Positions 8,519-17,666 of a DNA stretch of 64,000 nt are shown piece after piece. The notes beneath the pieces were generated by a model. The model had not been told where the DNA came from. It made no database searches and saw only the letters and a list, made by a program, of their open reading frames with translations. Source of the stretch: Limosilactobacillus alvi (lineage in GTDB: Bacteria > Bacillota > Bacilli > Lactobacillales > Lactobacillaceae). The stretch covers positions 1-64,000 of the forward strand of contig NZ_JACJJQ010000004.1 of the NCBI RefSeq assembly GCF_016900115.1. Direction: 5' to 3'. Position numbers and translations under genes: made by a program. The number at the start of each line of letters is the position of its first letter. Position 1 is the stretch's first letter.

Positions 8519-9370
8519 ATGACAACCATTCAAGATCATTGGTTAACTCTTGCGGATGGTAATAAAATGCCACAGGAAGGGTTAGGAACATATAAGTTAA
8601 CTGATCAAGCGGCTATGACTCAAGCGCTTCAAGGAGCCTACGAGACTGGCTACCGGCTAATTGATACGGCACAACTTTATGAAAATGAAACCGTCCTTGG
8701 TAATGCCATCAAGAGCTTAGGGGCTCCGCGGGATCAATACTTTATAACCACCAAGGTGGCGGAAAAGAATCAAGGCTATCAAACTGCCATTGACTCAGTT
8801 AAGGAATCTTTGAAAAAGCTGCAACTTGATTACGTTGATCTCCTTTTGGTTCACTGGCCAATTCAAAGTCACTTCTTTGAAACCTGGCGGGCTTTTGAAG
8901 ATATGAAAAAACAAGGTTTGACCAAGTCAATTGGGGTTTCTAACTTTGGAATTGCCCATCTTGAACTTTTAACCACCCAAGCTAACGAACGCCCAGTTGT
9001 TAACCAAGTCGAACGGCACCCTGGCTTAAACCAACTCGCCCTCTTGAATTATCACCGAAACCACGGGATTATTACCCAAGCCTGGTCGCCATTAGCCCGG
9101 GGAAAATATCAAGATACCCCAGTCCTAAAGGCAATTGCTGAGCACCATCACAAATCGGTTGCTCAAGTCATCCTACGCTGGCACTTACAAGACGGTGTGG
9201 CAATCATCCCTAAATCATCCCATCTTGAACGAATTCAAGCAAATGCAGATCTTTATGACTTTGAACTTTCAAATGCCGAAATGAATCAAATTAACCAATT
9301 AAATCGCTTTGCCCGGACTGGTCGCGAACCAGAACTGGTCTTTGAAAACAACGAACAGTATCAACGATAG
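8519..9370 (+). CDS. Aldo/keto reductase
   Basis: A 283-residue NADPH-dependent carbonyl reductase of the AKR5-like group. It has the (beta/alpha)8 hallmarks GYRLIDTAQLYENE (catalytic Asp and Tyr), the catalytic Lys in FITTKV, the His in LLVHWP, and the cofactor-binding IIPKSSHLERI. Start chosen at ATG 8519, preceded by GGAGGAATTATA. A TATACT -10 lies at 8483-8488. Likely reduces aldehydes or ketones; the physiological substrate is unknown. Its 3' end runs into a copy of the dispersed RNA-like element. Confidence 0.9.
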   Translation: MTTIQDHWLTLADGNKMPQEGLGTYKLTDQAAMTQALQGAYETGYRLIDTAQLYENETVLGNAIKSLGAPRDQYFITTKVAEKNQGYQTAIDSVKESLKKLQLDYVDLLLVHWPIQSHFFETWRAFEDMKKQGLTKSIGVSNFGIAHLELLTTQANERPVVNQVERHPGLNQLALLNYHRNHGIITQAWSPLARGKYQDTPVLKAIAEHHHKSVAQVILRWHLQDGVAIIPKSSHLERIQANADLYDFELSNAEMNQINQLNRFARTGREPELVFENNEQYQR

Positions 9371-9383
9371 CCAAAAAGAACCT

Positions 9384-9627
9384 GAGATTGGGAAAAAAGC
9401 TCCTTGACGGCCTGGTTGGGATAAGAAGGACGAAGGTTGATTCATCAGAATCGACCTTTCGTTCGCGCTTATCCGCTAAGGCCGTGATTTGGAGCGAACC
9501 AGCCAACTGGTTTAGCGTTTGTGAGCCCATGCAAGGCTGAATAGGTTGGTGCGACCGTAGGGAAGCAACTGCCATTCAGCTACTGCTTTGACCTTAGTTA
9601 CTGAGTAACATTCGGAGATGACAAAGA
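9384..9627 (+). repeat. Dispersed RNA-like intergenic element, copy A
   Basis: A 244-bp element that starts 13 nt after the aldo/keto reductase stop, in the convergent gap before tenA. It is about 90% like copy C (21046-21290) and clearly related to copy B (14278-14508). Predicted folds: an ACGGCC/GGCCGT outer stem, GGATAAG/CTTATCC, a long hairpin with GGTTGATTC/GAATCGACC, GCTGAAT/ATTCAGC, and GTTACTGAGTAAC next to the terminator. A 94-residue minus-strand open frame over it is not supported. Confidence 0.75.
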
Positions 9628-9661
9628 GGCCGGAAAGAAACATTAGTTTCTTCCCGGCTTC
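9627..9661. terminator. Terminator hairpin with AGAAAC/GTTTCT apex
   Basis: GCCGGAAAGAAAC-ATTA-GTTTCTTCCCGGC hairpin directly after element copy A; a T-rich run follows in both directions. It can end the aldo/keto reductase transcript and the convergent tenA transcript. Confidence 0.75.
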
Positions 9662-9674
9662 CCAACCTCTCTTA

Positions 9675-10316
9675 TTACCAATTTTCCTTTGTCAAAGCCA
9701 TTTGCCAGAAATGAACTTCATAGTAGCAAGACTTCGCAAAGGCTCCTCGCATCAAAGTTTGCGTTGGTTGATCAACTTGTAAGGCTAGCCGATCAACGAT
9801 TTCCCGCATTTGGGTTGTACTCGTCGTAAAATCTTCTCCACCATAACTATCAAAGAAAGCCTGATAGAGTGGATCTGGACTTTGTTTTTGGGCAAGCCCT
9901 TTGCCGACCTCATTATAAAGCCAATAACACGGCAACAAGCCAGCTGTTGCCACTGCAACCCCAAACTTTGTTAATTGATAGTACATGTGAGTAATATAGG
10001 CATAGTTCGTTGGTGCCGGACTAGTTTGATCAAGTTCGGCTAAAGTAATCTGTAATGCTTGGTGCAATGCTTGACGGGCTTGATCTTCTCCGGCTCCCAA
10101 ACTAAGCAATAACTTAGCATCATCAGCCGGTAAATGTTTGGCGACTAATTCATGGAGATGCTGGAAATTACGCAAGTATTGGTGATCTTGACATAAGTAA
10201 TACCGAAAAGTTTCCTTAGGTAAACTCCCATCCACAAGCTGCTGAATAAAAGGATGGTGGACACTCTGGTCGTGACAAGCCATAATGGTTGTTTTAAGGG
10301 TATCAGTAAACTTCAT
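9675..10316 (-). CDS. tenA: Thiaminase II / aminopyrimidine aminohydrolase TenA
   Basis: A 213-residue all-helical TenA/PqqC-fold enzyme that salvages the thiamin pyrimidine by hydrolysing aminomethyl-pyrimidine compounds. The family catalytic cysteine is C130 in LLPCYWLYNEVG, with the acidic residue in LCQDHQYLRNF (D44) and the terminal glutamate in YYEVHFWQMAL. It is a single gene, without thiM, thiE or thiD beside it, and is controlled by a TPP riboswitch plus terminator in its leader, which strongly supports a thiamin-related role. Confidence 0.93.
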   Translation of the reverse strand: MKFTDTLKTTIMACHDQSVHHPFIQQLVDGSLPKETFRYYLCQDHQYLRNFQHLHELVAKHLPADDAKLLLSLGAGEDQARQALHQALQITLAELDQTSPAPTNYAYITHMYYQLTKFGVAVATAGLLPCYWLYNEVGKGLAQKQSPDPLYQAFFDSYGGEDFTTSTTQMREIVDRLALQVDQPTQTLMRGAFAKSCYYEVHFWQMALTKENW

Positions 10317-10334
10317 TTTGCTTCCTTTCCGGAC

Positions 10335-10369
10335 GAAAAAAGGCGCTATCCTCGCTGGATAACGCCTTC
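10335..10369 (-). terminator. Riboswitch expression-platform terminator
   Basis: AAGGCGTTATCC and GGATAGCGCCTT arms with a short loop, followed on the minus strand by a run of six Ts, between the TPP aptamer and tenA. This is the classical transcription-attenuating arrangement. Confidence 0.85.
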
Positions 10370-10373
10370 CGTA

Positions 10374-10460
10374 ACGTCCCTACGCGAGTTCTAACTCACA
10401 GGTTCCAAGGATCCACGTGTTTGCACGCATCTCAGCCCGGCCCACGGGCACTCCAGTTAC
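10374..10460 (-). promoter_or_regulatory. TPP riboswitch (THI element)
   Basis: On the minus strand the conserved aptamer segments occur in order: GGAGTGCC, GGGCTGAGATG, a variable P3 arm, CCTTGGAACCTG, and GCGTAGGGAC. These are the pyrimidine- and pyrophosphate-binding cores of the thiamin pyrophosphate riboswitch. It lies in the tenA leader, followed by a terminator, so high TPP should switch tenA off. The aptamer starts within 30 nt of the upstream pseudouridine synthase stop. Confidence 0.93.
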
Positions 10461-10473
10461 AATTTATCTGTCT

Positions 10474-11358
10474 TTAGTTTAGTTGATCCCATAATTCTTG
10501 TAAAGCTTGGGGTAAATCTGCCTTAAATGAAAGTTCTTTTTCCGTAAAAGGATCCCTAAATTCCAGCCTAGTTGCGTGTAAGGCCTGGTGTTCTACCCGG
10601 TCTAATTCACCACCATACAGGTGATCCCCCACTAAGGGGTTTCCTAACCAACTTAAATGAACCCGAATTTGGTGGGTCCGGCCAGAATGGAGGCGCAAGC
10701 GAACCAGACTATGGTTAGCCTTGGTTTCTTCCACCCAGTATTCCGTTTTAGCGGGTTGACCATCCGGACTTATTTCCCGGGAAATTTGATCCTTAATCCG
10801 GGCAATTGGTTGATTGATCATACCATGGTCAACTGGCAAATGACCACTGACGATTGCCAAGTATTCCTTCTTAACTTGGTGGGTTTGCACCTGTTGACTA
10901 ATCATACTAGACGCCACCCGATGCTTTGCAACTAACATTAGGCCACTAGTAAAGCGATCGAGCCGGGTAATTAAATGGGGACGTTGGTCTTCAGCACCTT
11001 TTTGAATCAAGTTCCCTTTTACCCGATTAAGGACGGTGTCATTTTGTTCGGTTGGTCCAGGCACGGAGGATAGACCAGCTGGCTTATTAACTACCAACCA
11101 ATTTGCGTCTTCATAGACAATCGTTAAAGGACCGTCAGACACCGCAACCGTTGGATCAACTGGTTCCGGATCGACCTTAATCGTTAAGGGTTGGTTAGGC
11201 AAGATCTTCGTCGTTGGCCGCACCTCACGATGGTCAACCATCAATATCCCAGCCCCATTTTTAATATCGTTAAATAACCGGTGCCCCATCCCCAAACTTT
11301 GGAGATACCGTTTAATCTTGACCGGCTCAGTCCCGTGGTAATACCAAGTATTTTCCAT
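10474..11358 (-). CDS. RluA-family RNA pseudouridine synthase
   Basis: About 294 residues. An N-terminal S4-like RNA-binding region is followed by the RluA catalytic domain: the HLITRLDRFTSGLMLVAK motif has the catalytic Asp in RLDRFTSG, and SGRTHQIRVHL is the second conserved block. It isomerises uridine in rRNA or tRNA; the exact site (RluD-like or other) cannot be decided here. The frame extends upstream to 11382, but GGAGGAAA lies 2 nt before ATG 11358, and the N-terminus there (MENTWYYHG) is family-like. It probably ends before the tenA riboswitch. Confidence 0.88.
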   Translation of the reverse strand: MENTWYYHGTEPVKIKRYLQSLGMGHRLFNDIKNGAGILMVDHREVRPTTKILPNQPLTIKVDPEPVDPTVAVSDGPLTIVYEDANWLVVNKPAGLSSVPGPTEQNDTVLNRVKGNLIQKGAEDQRPHLITRLDRFTSGLMLVAKHRVASSMISQQVQTHQVKKEYLAIVSGHLPVDHGMINQPIARIKDQISREISPDGQPAKTEYWVEETKANHSLVRLRLHSGRTHQIRVHLSWLGNPLVGDHLYGGELDRVEHQALHATRLEFRDPFTEKELSFKADLPQALQELWDQLN

Positions 11359-11382
11359 ATTTTCCTCCATTTTCTGATACAA

Positions 11383-11423
11383 GAAAGCCCGGAAAGAAAC
11401 AACTGCTTCCTTCCGGGCTCTTT
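11383..11423. terminator. Terminator downstream of tRNA-Asp
   Basis: AGAGCCCGGAAGGAAGC and a complementary TTCTTTCCGGGCTTT arm on the minus strand, just below tRNA-Asp and followed by T-rich sequence. It carries a GAAAGAAAC motif like the other apex-conserved hairpins. Confidence 0.75.
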
Positions 11424-11429
11424 AATTAG

Positions 11430-11504
11430 CGGTCCATGCGGGACTCGAACCCGCGATCTCATCCGTGACAGGGATGCGTCCTAAACCAACTAGACCAATG
11501 GACC
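11430..11504 (-). tRNA. tRNA-Asp (GTC)
   Basis: A complete cloverleaf on the minus strand: acceptor GGTCCAT/ATGGACC, D arm with TAGTTGGTTTAGGA, anticodon stem CATCC/GGATG around CTGTCAC (anticodon GTC), and T arm GCGGGTTCGAGTCCCGC, with discriminator G. No CCA is encoded. It is a stand-alone tRNA with its own terminator. Confidence 0.96.
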
Positions 11505-11659
11505 AATAAAGCACAAATAATAATATACCGGAACTTACTTCAATCGTCAACTATTTTCACGATTTCTTGCTAAATTTTCGAAAAAAATGTAACTTAGAAG
11601 GGAATACATCGTTGTGAAGAAATCATTTTTCTTACTATATTTTCAAATTGGGGGTAGCT

Positions 11660-14254
11660 ATGCAAACCTTTTGGCAAATTGCAGAACGTTTTTGGCAACA
11701 TTATGCCCGGATCTTAAAGCTTATTTTTATTACCTCAGTCATCCTCTTCGTCGTGATTACGTTGGGAAACTTTTTTAAAACTGTTGATTGGGGAGCAGTT
11801 GATGCAGAACTAACTACCCTCCCCCTTAGTACGCTTCTCCTTTTAACTTTCGGAGGCCTAGTCGCGATCTTACCAATGACGGGTTATGACATTGCTATCA
11901 CCCACCTCTTGCCAGGTAAATTTAACCGGTTTTACATTTTTCGGAGTGGTTGGATTACTAATACTCTAACCAACGTCGCTGGTTTTGGCGGCTTGTTAGG
12001 AGCAACTCTCCGAGCTCATTTTTATGGAAAACAAGCTAGTCGAAGCCAAATAATTGGAGCAATTGCTAAAATTGCAGTCTTCTTATTAGCTGGGCTTTCC
12101 TTGCTTTGTTGGTTAGCATTGATTATTATGTTTGGCTTCCACCAAGGTGGCCACTTTAATCGTTATGCAATCTGGCTTGTTGGGGGTGGTTTATACTTTC
12201 CGCTGGTACTTTGGTTAACTCACCGACAAGCAAGCAAACTTTTTAGTGAGATGTCCTTGCGATTTAAATTTTTCGTCTCTTTAACCTCAACCTTTGAATG
12301 GTTATTTGTGGCTGGCTTCTTCATCTTGGTCGGCATGGTAACTGGTATCCGTGCAAACTATTGGGCGGTTTTCCCCTTATATGTTGTTGCCCAGGTTCTT
12401 GGGGTCGTTTCGATGTTACCGGGAGCGATCGGCTCTTTTGATGTCATCATGCTTCTTGAACTCTCTTTGTTAGGGGTGCCTCGGTCATCGGCAATTGTTT
12501 GGCTCCTTTTATTCCGGGTATTCTACTATATCGTTCCCCTCTTTTTGGCCCTCGTCTTCTTCATTCACTATTTATTTGACCGGATCAATGATTTTTTTGA
12601 CCACATTCCGGCCGCCATGATCCGGCAGGGCTCCCAAATTATTATCACCGTCTTCATGTACGTTTCTGGGATCTTTATGCTTCTTGCAGCTTCGGTTCCA
12701 GATTTAACTGAATCAAACCAGTTTTTACAACGTTTTTACCCCTTCACTTTTTTCTTCTTACATCAACTGACAACCATTCTCTTTGCGATTGCCATGTTAG
12801 CTTGTGCGCGGGGAATCCAAGCTAAAGTTAAAACAGCTTACTGGCCAACGGTGATCCTCTTGTTAATTGGGATTATTAACACCTTCATAAACCTTGGGAC
12901 ACCGTCATTGGCAATCTACCTAGTTGTTTTATTGCTATTGATGATTTTAATGCGGAACACAATTTACCGAGAAAAGCTTCAATACTCAATTGGTAAATTG
13001 ATTTTTGACGGCTCTATCTATGCGGGAAGTCTGATCCTTTACTCCTTAGTTGGCCTTTTTAATTCTCCTAATTACGCTGGTAAGCACAGGGTCCCGACCT
13101 TTTTCTTCTTCCCGGGAGAAAAAATTTGGCTTTCTGGCTTCATTGGCATGCTGTTAGGTTTATTGCTCATGATTCTTATTATCCGCTACTTTATGCGCGG
13201 GAGCGATCCTTTTGGCATTCGACAACCCTTAGCTACTGATCGGGTGCAAGCAATTATTAATGAATATGGGGGTAACGAAACTTGCCATTTAGCCTTCTTA
13301 GGTGACAAAAATATTTACTACTACAAAGCCGATGGTAAAGATCAACTTTTCTTTATGTATCAAGCTAAAAATGGCCGGCTAGTGGTTATGGGCGACCCCG
13401 TGGGTAATCGGGAAGTTTGGCGCGATGCGGTCCACCAGTTTATGGTTGATGCTGATCGCTTTGGCTACCAACTTGTTTTCTATGAAGTTGGCGAAGAAAT
13501 GACTCTCCTCCTTCACGAATACGGCTTTGACTTCTTAAAGACCGGAGAAGATGGAATGGTAAAATTAGCTGACTTTACCCTGGTCGGGAAGAAGCAACGT
13601 TCCCAACGGGCCTTAATGCATAAGTTTGATCGTGAAGGCTATACCTTTGAAATCCTCCAACCACCGTTCAATCAAGTAACGATGGCAAAGTTAAAAGCAA
13701 TTTCAGATGAGTGGTTAGGGAACCAAGTTGAAAAAGGCTTCTCGCTAGGCTACTTTGATCCCGATTACCTAAACACCGCTCCCGTCGGGGTCGTTAAGGA
13801 CGCTAATGGTGCGATGGTGGCCTTCGCAACCTTCATGCCAACAGGGGGGAAAGAGATTTTAACCATTGACCTGATGCGGCACACTAAGAATGCCCCCTCG
13901 GGGATCATGGATAAAATCTTTATCTCCATGTTTGAATATGGCCAAGCCAATGATTATCAGTATTTTGACCTTGGAATGGCGCCCCTCGCCAATGTTGGCC
14001 ATTCTCAATATGCCTTCAACGCTGAAAAAATTGCCCATTTCATTTATGAATACGGTTCTGAACTCTATTCCTTCCAAGGTTTACGGCGGTACAAAGAAAA
14101 ATACGCCTCCCTGTGGCGACCAAAGTACACCGTTTACTTTAAGCAAGGTTCCTTAATCGCCGCTATGATCGCTGTCGTTGCGGTTGTTAACCAACGGGTC
14201 GATCAAACTAAACCTAAGCCAGTCCTTGATTGGATGTTGTGGTGGAAAAAGTAA
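11660..14254 (+). CDS. mprF: Lysylphosphatidylglycerol flippase/synthetase MprF
   Basis: About 864 residues. The N-terminal 530 residues contain some 14 membrane helices forming the flippase, and the cytoplasmic C-terminal 330 residues form the GNAT-like synthase domain that transfers lysine (or another amino acid) from aminoacyl-tRNA to phosphatidylglycerol. Recognisable blocks are MLPGAIGSFDVIMLLELSLLG, GDPVGNREVWRDAV, WLGNQVEKGFSLGYFDPDYL and FDLGMAPLANVG. The product reduces negative surface charge and protects against cationic antimicrobial peptides. ATG 11660 is preferred to an upstream TTG because of a GGGGG ribosome-binding tract. Its 3' end leads into element copy B. Confidence 0.93.
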   Translation: MQTFWQIAERFWQHYARILKLIFITSVILFVVITLGNFFKTVDWGAVDAELTTLPLSTLLLLTFGGLVAILPMTGYDIAITHLLPGKFNRFYIFRSGWITNTLTNVAGFGGLLGATLRAHFYGKQASRSQIIGAIAKIAVFLLAGLSLLCWLALIIMFGFHQGGHFNRYAIWLVGGGLYFPLVLWLTHRQASKLFSEMSLRFKFFVSLTSTFEWLFVAGFFILVGMVTGIRANYWAVFPLYVVAQVLGVVSMLPGAIGSFDVIMLLELSLLGVPRSSAIVWLLLFRVFYYIVPLFLALVFFIHYLFDRINDFFDHIPAAMIRQGSQIIITVFMYVSGIFMLLAASVPDLTESNQFLQRFYPFTFFFLHQLTTILFAIAMLACARGIQAKVKTAYWPTVILLLIGIINTFINLGTPSLAIYLVVLLLLMILMRNTIYREKLQYSIGKLIFDGSIYAGSLILYSLVGLFNSPNYAGKHRVPTFFFFPGEKIWLSGFIGMLLGLLLMILIIRYFMRGSDPFGIRQPLATDRVQAIINEYGGNETCHLAFLGDKNIYYYKADGKDQLFFMYQAKNGRLVVMGDPVGNREVWRDAVHQFMVDADRFGYQLVFYEVGEEMTLLLHEYGFDFLKTGEDGMVKLADFTLVGKKQRSQRALMHKFDREGYTFEILQPPFNQVTMAKLKAISDEWLGNQVEKGFSLGYFDPDYLNTAPVGVVKDANGAMVAFATFMPTGGKEILTIDLMRHTKNAPSGIMDKIFISMFEYGQANDYQYFDLGMAPLANVGHSQYAFNAEKIAHFIYEYGSELYSFQGLRRYKEKYASLWRPKYTVYFKQGSLIAAMIAVVAVVNQRVDQTKPKPVLDWMLWWKK

Positions 14255-14277
14255 GCAGGCTCGCTTGATAATTTGAA

Positions 14278-14508
14278 GAGAGCGGATGAAAAAACTCCGT
14301 AACAGCCTGATTAGGATAAGCAGAAAGAAGGTTGGTTCATTAGCATTGGCCTTTCGTTCTTATCCGCTAAGGCCGTACTTTGGAGCACTTGTTTGGCGTT
14401 TGTGAGCCCATGCAAGGCTGAATCGGTTAGTGCAACCGCCAGGGAAGCAACTGCCATTCAGCTCCTACTTTGACCGTAGTTGCTGAGTAACATTCGGCGA
14501 TGAAAATA
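14278..14508 (+). repeat. Dispersed RNA-like intergenic element, copy B
   Basis: A diverged copy of the element, beginning 24 nt after the mprF stop, in the convergent gap to the DJ-1 gene. It lacks the AACCAG/CTGGTT hairpin of copies A and C, but keeps the other stems. Substitutions in the main hairpin and in CGGTTAGTGCAACCG convert pairs to other allowed pairs. GTTACTGAGTAAC becomes GTTGCTGAGTAAC, keeping a G-T pair. Confidence 0.7.
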
Positions 14509-14510
14509 AA

Positions 14511-14560
14511 CTGACCGGCGTGAAAATTGGCTAAAGCCTGTTTTCACGCCGGTCTTGTTG
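14511..14560. terminator. Strong bidirectional terminator
   Basis: A perfect 14-bp stem (GACCGGCGTGAAAA with its complement) and 14-nt loop between convergent mprF and DJ-1 genes, immediately after element copy B. Here the usual AGAAAC apex hairpin is replaced by an unrelated stem. Confidence 0.85.
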
Positions 14561-14591
14561 ATTATCACTAAATTTTAAACACAGCTTGTTA

Positions 14592-15164
14592 TTATATTTC
14601 CTGCTTCAAATAAGTATAGAGCATGTCATCTTGCATATCGGTGGTGGCAACTCCGAGCACTTGGGCAATCTTAAAGGCGAAGGCCATTGCGGTTGCGGGA
14701 CCACGGCTTGTAATTAAATGCCCCGCTTCATCCACCACTGTAATCGCTGGTGAGAAGATTGCAGTGGGGTTAGTATGAGCAATTTCTTTTTCAATCCCTG
14801 GGAAGCAAGTAAATTGATGACCATCTAAAAGGCCATACCGAGCAAAAGCTAATGGAGCTGCACACATTGCAGCATTCCACTGACCGTTCGCTTGTCGTTT
14901 TCGCATGATTTCCATCAATTCATTACTTTCTCGTAGATTGGCAGCGCCAGTTGAACCACCCGGAAAGACAACTGCATCATAATCTAGTAACGCTGGGCTA
15001 ATCGTGGTCTGCATCTCCAACGGAATCTCATGGGCTCCCATAATATGGAGCTTGTCTAAACCCACCATCGTTACTTCGATCCCTAACCGCCGCATTACAT
15101 CAACGGGAGTTAAAGCTTCAATTTCTTCACATCCATCAGCAAAAACAACAGCTACTTTTGTCAT
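14592..15164 (-). CDS. DJ-1/PfpI family protein
   Basis: About 190 residues, with the DJ-1 superfamily landmarks: VFADGCEEIEALTPVDVMRR at the N-terminus (conserved Glu), and the nucleophile elbow AAMCAAPLAFARYG containing the reactive cysteine. Family members act as glyoxalase/deglycase-like enzymes or oxidative stress proteins. Start at ATG 15164, whose ATGA overlaps the stop of the upstream esterase; AAAGGAG lies 7 nt before. The two are therefore translationally coupled. Confidence 0.9.
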   Translation of the reverse strand: MTKVAVVFADGCEEIEALTPVDVMRRLGIEVTMVGLDKLHIMGAHEIPLEMQTTISPALLDYDAVVFPGGSTGAANLRESNELMEIMRKRQANGQWNAAMCAAPLAFARYGLLDGHQFTCFPGIEKEIAHTNPTAIFSPAITVVDEAGHLITSRGPATAMAFAFKIAQVLGVATTDMQDDMLYTYLKQEI

Positions 15165-16150
15165 TTGCAAGCTCCTTTCACAACTTTGGTAATCTCTTCT
15201 AACGCCGCCTTCCCTTCCGGGGTTGAATAAAGTGGATAGGCATGGTATAAGCCCCGCCCAATCACTAAGTTTGCTGAGACCTTAGCTTGGGCAAGGCGAT
15301 TAGCAAATTCAATCGTGTCTAAACACATCAATTCCTTAGTACCAACAAAAAGGTGCACATCTCGTAAACCTTTAACTGGCCCTTTTAGGGGGTTAGCCCG
15401 GTAATCATTCGTGTGTAAATCGCCAACAAACTGCTTGCCAAAGATTTGTAACCCGGCCCGATCTAAAACTAAATCTGCTTGATTATATGACTTTAAAGCC
15501 GGATTTTGTAAACTAAAGTCTAACCACGGCGAAAGTAAAACTAAGTGTCCCGGGACAGGTAGCCCCTGTTTAGTAAGCCCTTCAACCAGTGCCGTAGCCA
15601 ATCCACCGCCAGCTGAATCCCCAAGAACGGTGATTTCACTGGCTGGTGTCTGGTTATACATACTCTCATAGACCTGCTGTAAGTAGGCCACTGCTTGGTC
15701 GACCGTCCCGGTTGGTAAATGAGGATAGTCCGGGATAATAATCTCCGCGCCACTACCTTGCGCAAGGCGGTCGTAAAACTGCCAATGTTCCTTTGATGGT
15801 GGTAAAACTAGGGCACCACCATATAACGCTAAGACCACTGTCCGTGGATTAGCCTGGGGATTCAATACTACTCCTTGGCGACCACTAAAGTTACGTTCTT
15901 GAACTTCGCTAACTAAAGTTACATTTTGCGGTACCATCAACTTCGTCTTCGAAGCGGCTTGTAATAAAGCTTCGCGCTTTTGCGGATCCGCTAATTGCCG
16001 CTTGAGGCCAGACAACTGCAGGCCTAAGCCAACCATGGTTGCTTGTCGTGACAAATGATCACCACACTGCGTTAGCTCAATCACGCTATTTTTTAAATTC
16101 TTAGCCATCGCCCGCAAAGTTTGCTGGTCAAATTGGTACGTTTTCTTCAT
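15161..16150 (-). CDS. Alpha/beta hydrolase (HSL-type esterase)
   Basis: A 329-residue hydrolase. The nucleophile elbow GDSAGGGLA and an upstream YGGALVLPP oxyanion loop (a variant of HGGG) identify the hormone-sensitive-lipase esterase group; LLSPWLDFSL and the C-terminal GLYHAYPLY (catalytic His) are also present. Likely hydrolyses short acyl esters in the cytoplasm. It lies between an MFS exporter gene and a DJ-1 gene on the same strand; the gap to the exporter is 28 nt, so a common transcript is probable. Confidence 0.87.
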   Translation of the reverse strand: MKKTYQFDQQTLRAMAKNLKNSVIELTQCGDHLSRQATMVGLGLQLSGLKRQLADPQKREALLQAASKTKLMVPQNVTLVSEVQERNFSGRQGVVLNPQANPRTVVLALYGGALVLPPSKEHWQFYDRLAQGSGAEIIIPDYPHLPTGTVDQAVAYLQQVYESMYNQTPASEITVLGDSAGGGLATALVEGLTKQGLPVPGHLVLLSPWLDFSLQNPALKSYNQADLVLDRAGLQIFGKQFVGDLHTNDYRANPLKGPVKGLRDVHLFVGTKELMCLDTIEFANRLAQAKVSANLVIGRGLYHAYPLYSTPEGKAALEEITKVVKGACK

Positions 16151-16178
16151 AATTTACCATTCCTTTGCCAACATCGTA

Positions 16179-17666
16179 TCACGTCCGGGCAACGGGTGCA
16201 CTTTTCTTTCTCAACCACCCATGTTTGATCATCACAATTACCACTAAAATGAGCGCAATTACGATCAAAACAAAGGCGGCCACCATAATATTATGGTACC
16301 CATGATACAAAATTTGCCGCATTAGCGGTAATTGAGTCCTTGGTAAGTGCCAAGCAGTTTTAGCATTGCTTAACTGGTTTAACATTTTAAGCGTAATCTG
16401 ATGATAGTGCCGCACCCCTTGGGTTAAAGCGAGGTTTAAGATAACCCCATAGATCGCCGACATCAAGGTTTGGCTTAAGATTCGAACTAGGTAGGCCAAG
16501 GAAGTCGCAATCGGGACATCACTTAGTTCCACATCGGTTTGGACGCTTACTTGCAAAACATTAAAGATCAAACCGACCCCAAAGCCTTCAAAGGATCCGA
16601 GAATTAATAAAACCCAGAATGGGGTCCTCTGGCCAAAGATTAAGAGGCCCGCAATGGCAATTAATATGGTTAATACCCCGATTGCGACCAAACCGTACTT
16701 ACTAATCTTTTGTTGGACATACGGGACCATCTCAGAGCCCAAGAAATTAGTGATTGCTCCCGGAATTTGGGTTAAGCCTCCAACTAAGGCCGAGAGTCCT
16801 AAAATTCCCTGTGCCCACATGGGAATGTAGGTAATAAAAGCAATAAAGGAGCCCCAAATAATCACAAAAAGAATTAGATCGGTGACTAGTTCATGATTTT
16901 GAAAGAGTCGACTGGGAATGATTGGATCTTCAGCTACCCGATCAACCCGATACATCCAAATAATTAACAAGGCCCCCACCATAAAGAAGGCAAAGTCGAG
17001 CCAGCCGTTAACAATCCCAATTAATTGGATAGCAAACAGAATTAACCCTAAGCCGGCAATTAAAAGACTCCCCCCAAGATAATCAATTTGCCGCCCAGCC
17101 GCTACTTTGGGGCCACGATAGAAACCACCGATAATCACAATTGCGATTAAAGCAACTGGCAAGTTAACGTAAAAGACCCAGTGCCAAGTTAAATTATCAA
17201 CGATCCACCCCCCAAGTAAGGGGCCGATGATCGAAGCCGTCCCAAAACAAGCACTGGCCAAGCCGACAACTTGAGAGCGTTGCTTTAAATCTGGATAGAG
17301 GTTGGCAAAAACAATGAAGGGAATCGTGTTCATCCCGCCGGCACCGATTCCCATCACCATCCGCGCGATAATAAACCAGATAATTGACGGGGCTAGAGCT
17401 TGGAAAAGGGCCCCAATTGCAAAGAGCGAAGTGGCCATCACATAGGCCACTCGATTACCTTTGTGTTCCCCATACTTACTCCAAAAAGGAGTTGCGACAG
17501 ACATCCCAAATAAGAAGGTCGCAACAATCCACCCAGTATATTGCAAACCATGAAGGTCACTAGTAATGGCTGGTAAAGCGGTATTGACAATTGTTCCGTC
17601 CATCCCCGCCATAATATTAGAAAGAAGGAGCGCAAAGGTAATTAAAGGACGATGAGCTGTTTTCAT
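16179..17666 (-). CDS. MFS multidrug exporter, DHA2 family
   Basis: A 495-residue 14-helix transporter. Characteristic segments are MAGMDGTIVNTALPAI at the first helix, GRIVxR-like ARMVMGIGAGGMNTIPFI, and motif C IIGPLLGGWIVDNLTWHW. Proton-driven drug or metabolite efflux is expected. Its ATG overlaps the UDG-like gene's stop (TGA), with AAGGAGAAATCG upstream, and it precedes the esterase gene, so the run ThrE-UDG-MFS-esterase-DJ-1 is likely one operon. Confidence 0.9.
   Translation of the reverse strand: MKTAHRPLITFALLLSNIMAGMDGTIVNTALPAITSDLHGLQYTGWIVATFLFGMSVATPFWSKYGEHKGNRVAYVMATSLFAIGALFQALAPSIIWFIIARMVMGIGAGGMNTIPFIVFANLYPDLKQRSQVVGLASACFGTASIIGPLLGGWIVDNLTWHWVFYVNLPVALIAIVIIGGFYRGPKVAAGRQIDYLGGSLLIAGLGLILFAIQLIGIVNGWLDFAFFMVGALLIIWMYRVDRVAEDPIIPSRLFQNHELVTDLILFVIIWGSFIAFITYIPMWAQGILGLSALVGGLTQIPGAITNFLGSEMVPYVQQKISKYGLVAIGVLTILIAIAGLLIFGQRTPFWVLLILGSFEGFGVGLIFNVLQVSVQTDVELSDVPIATSLAYLVRILSQTLMSAIYGVILNLALTQGVRHYHQITLKMLNQLSNAKTAWHLPRTQLPLMRQILYHGYHNIMVAAFVLIVIALILVVIVMIKHGWLRKKSAPVART

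Noticed and set aside
9291-9575. 94-codon minus-strand frame over the dispersed element
   Set aside because: Overlaps the aldo/keto reductase 3' end and element copy A; the other copies do not conserve this frame, so the element is RNA or repeat rather than coding.
11281-11484. 67-codon plus-strand frame across tRNA-Asp
   Set aside because: Overlaps the tRNA and the opposite-strand pseudouridine synthase start; incidental.
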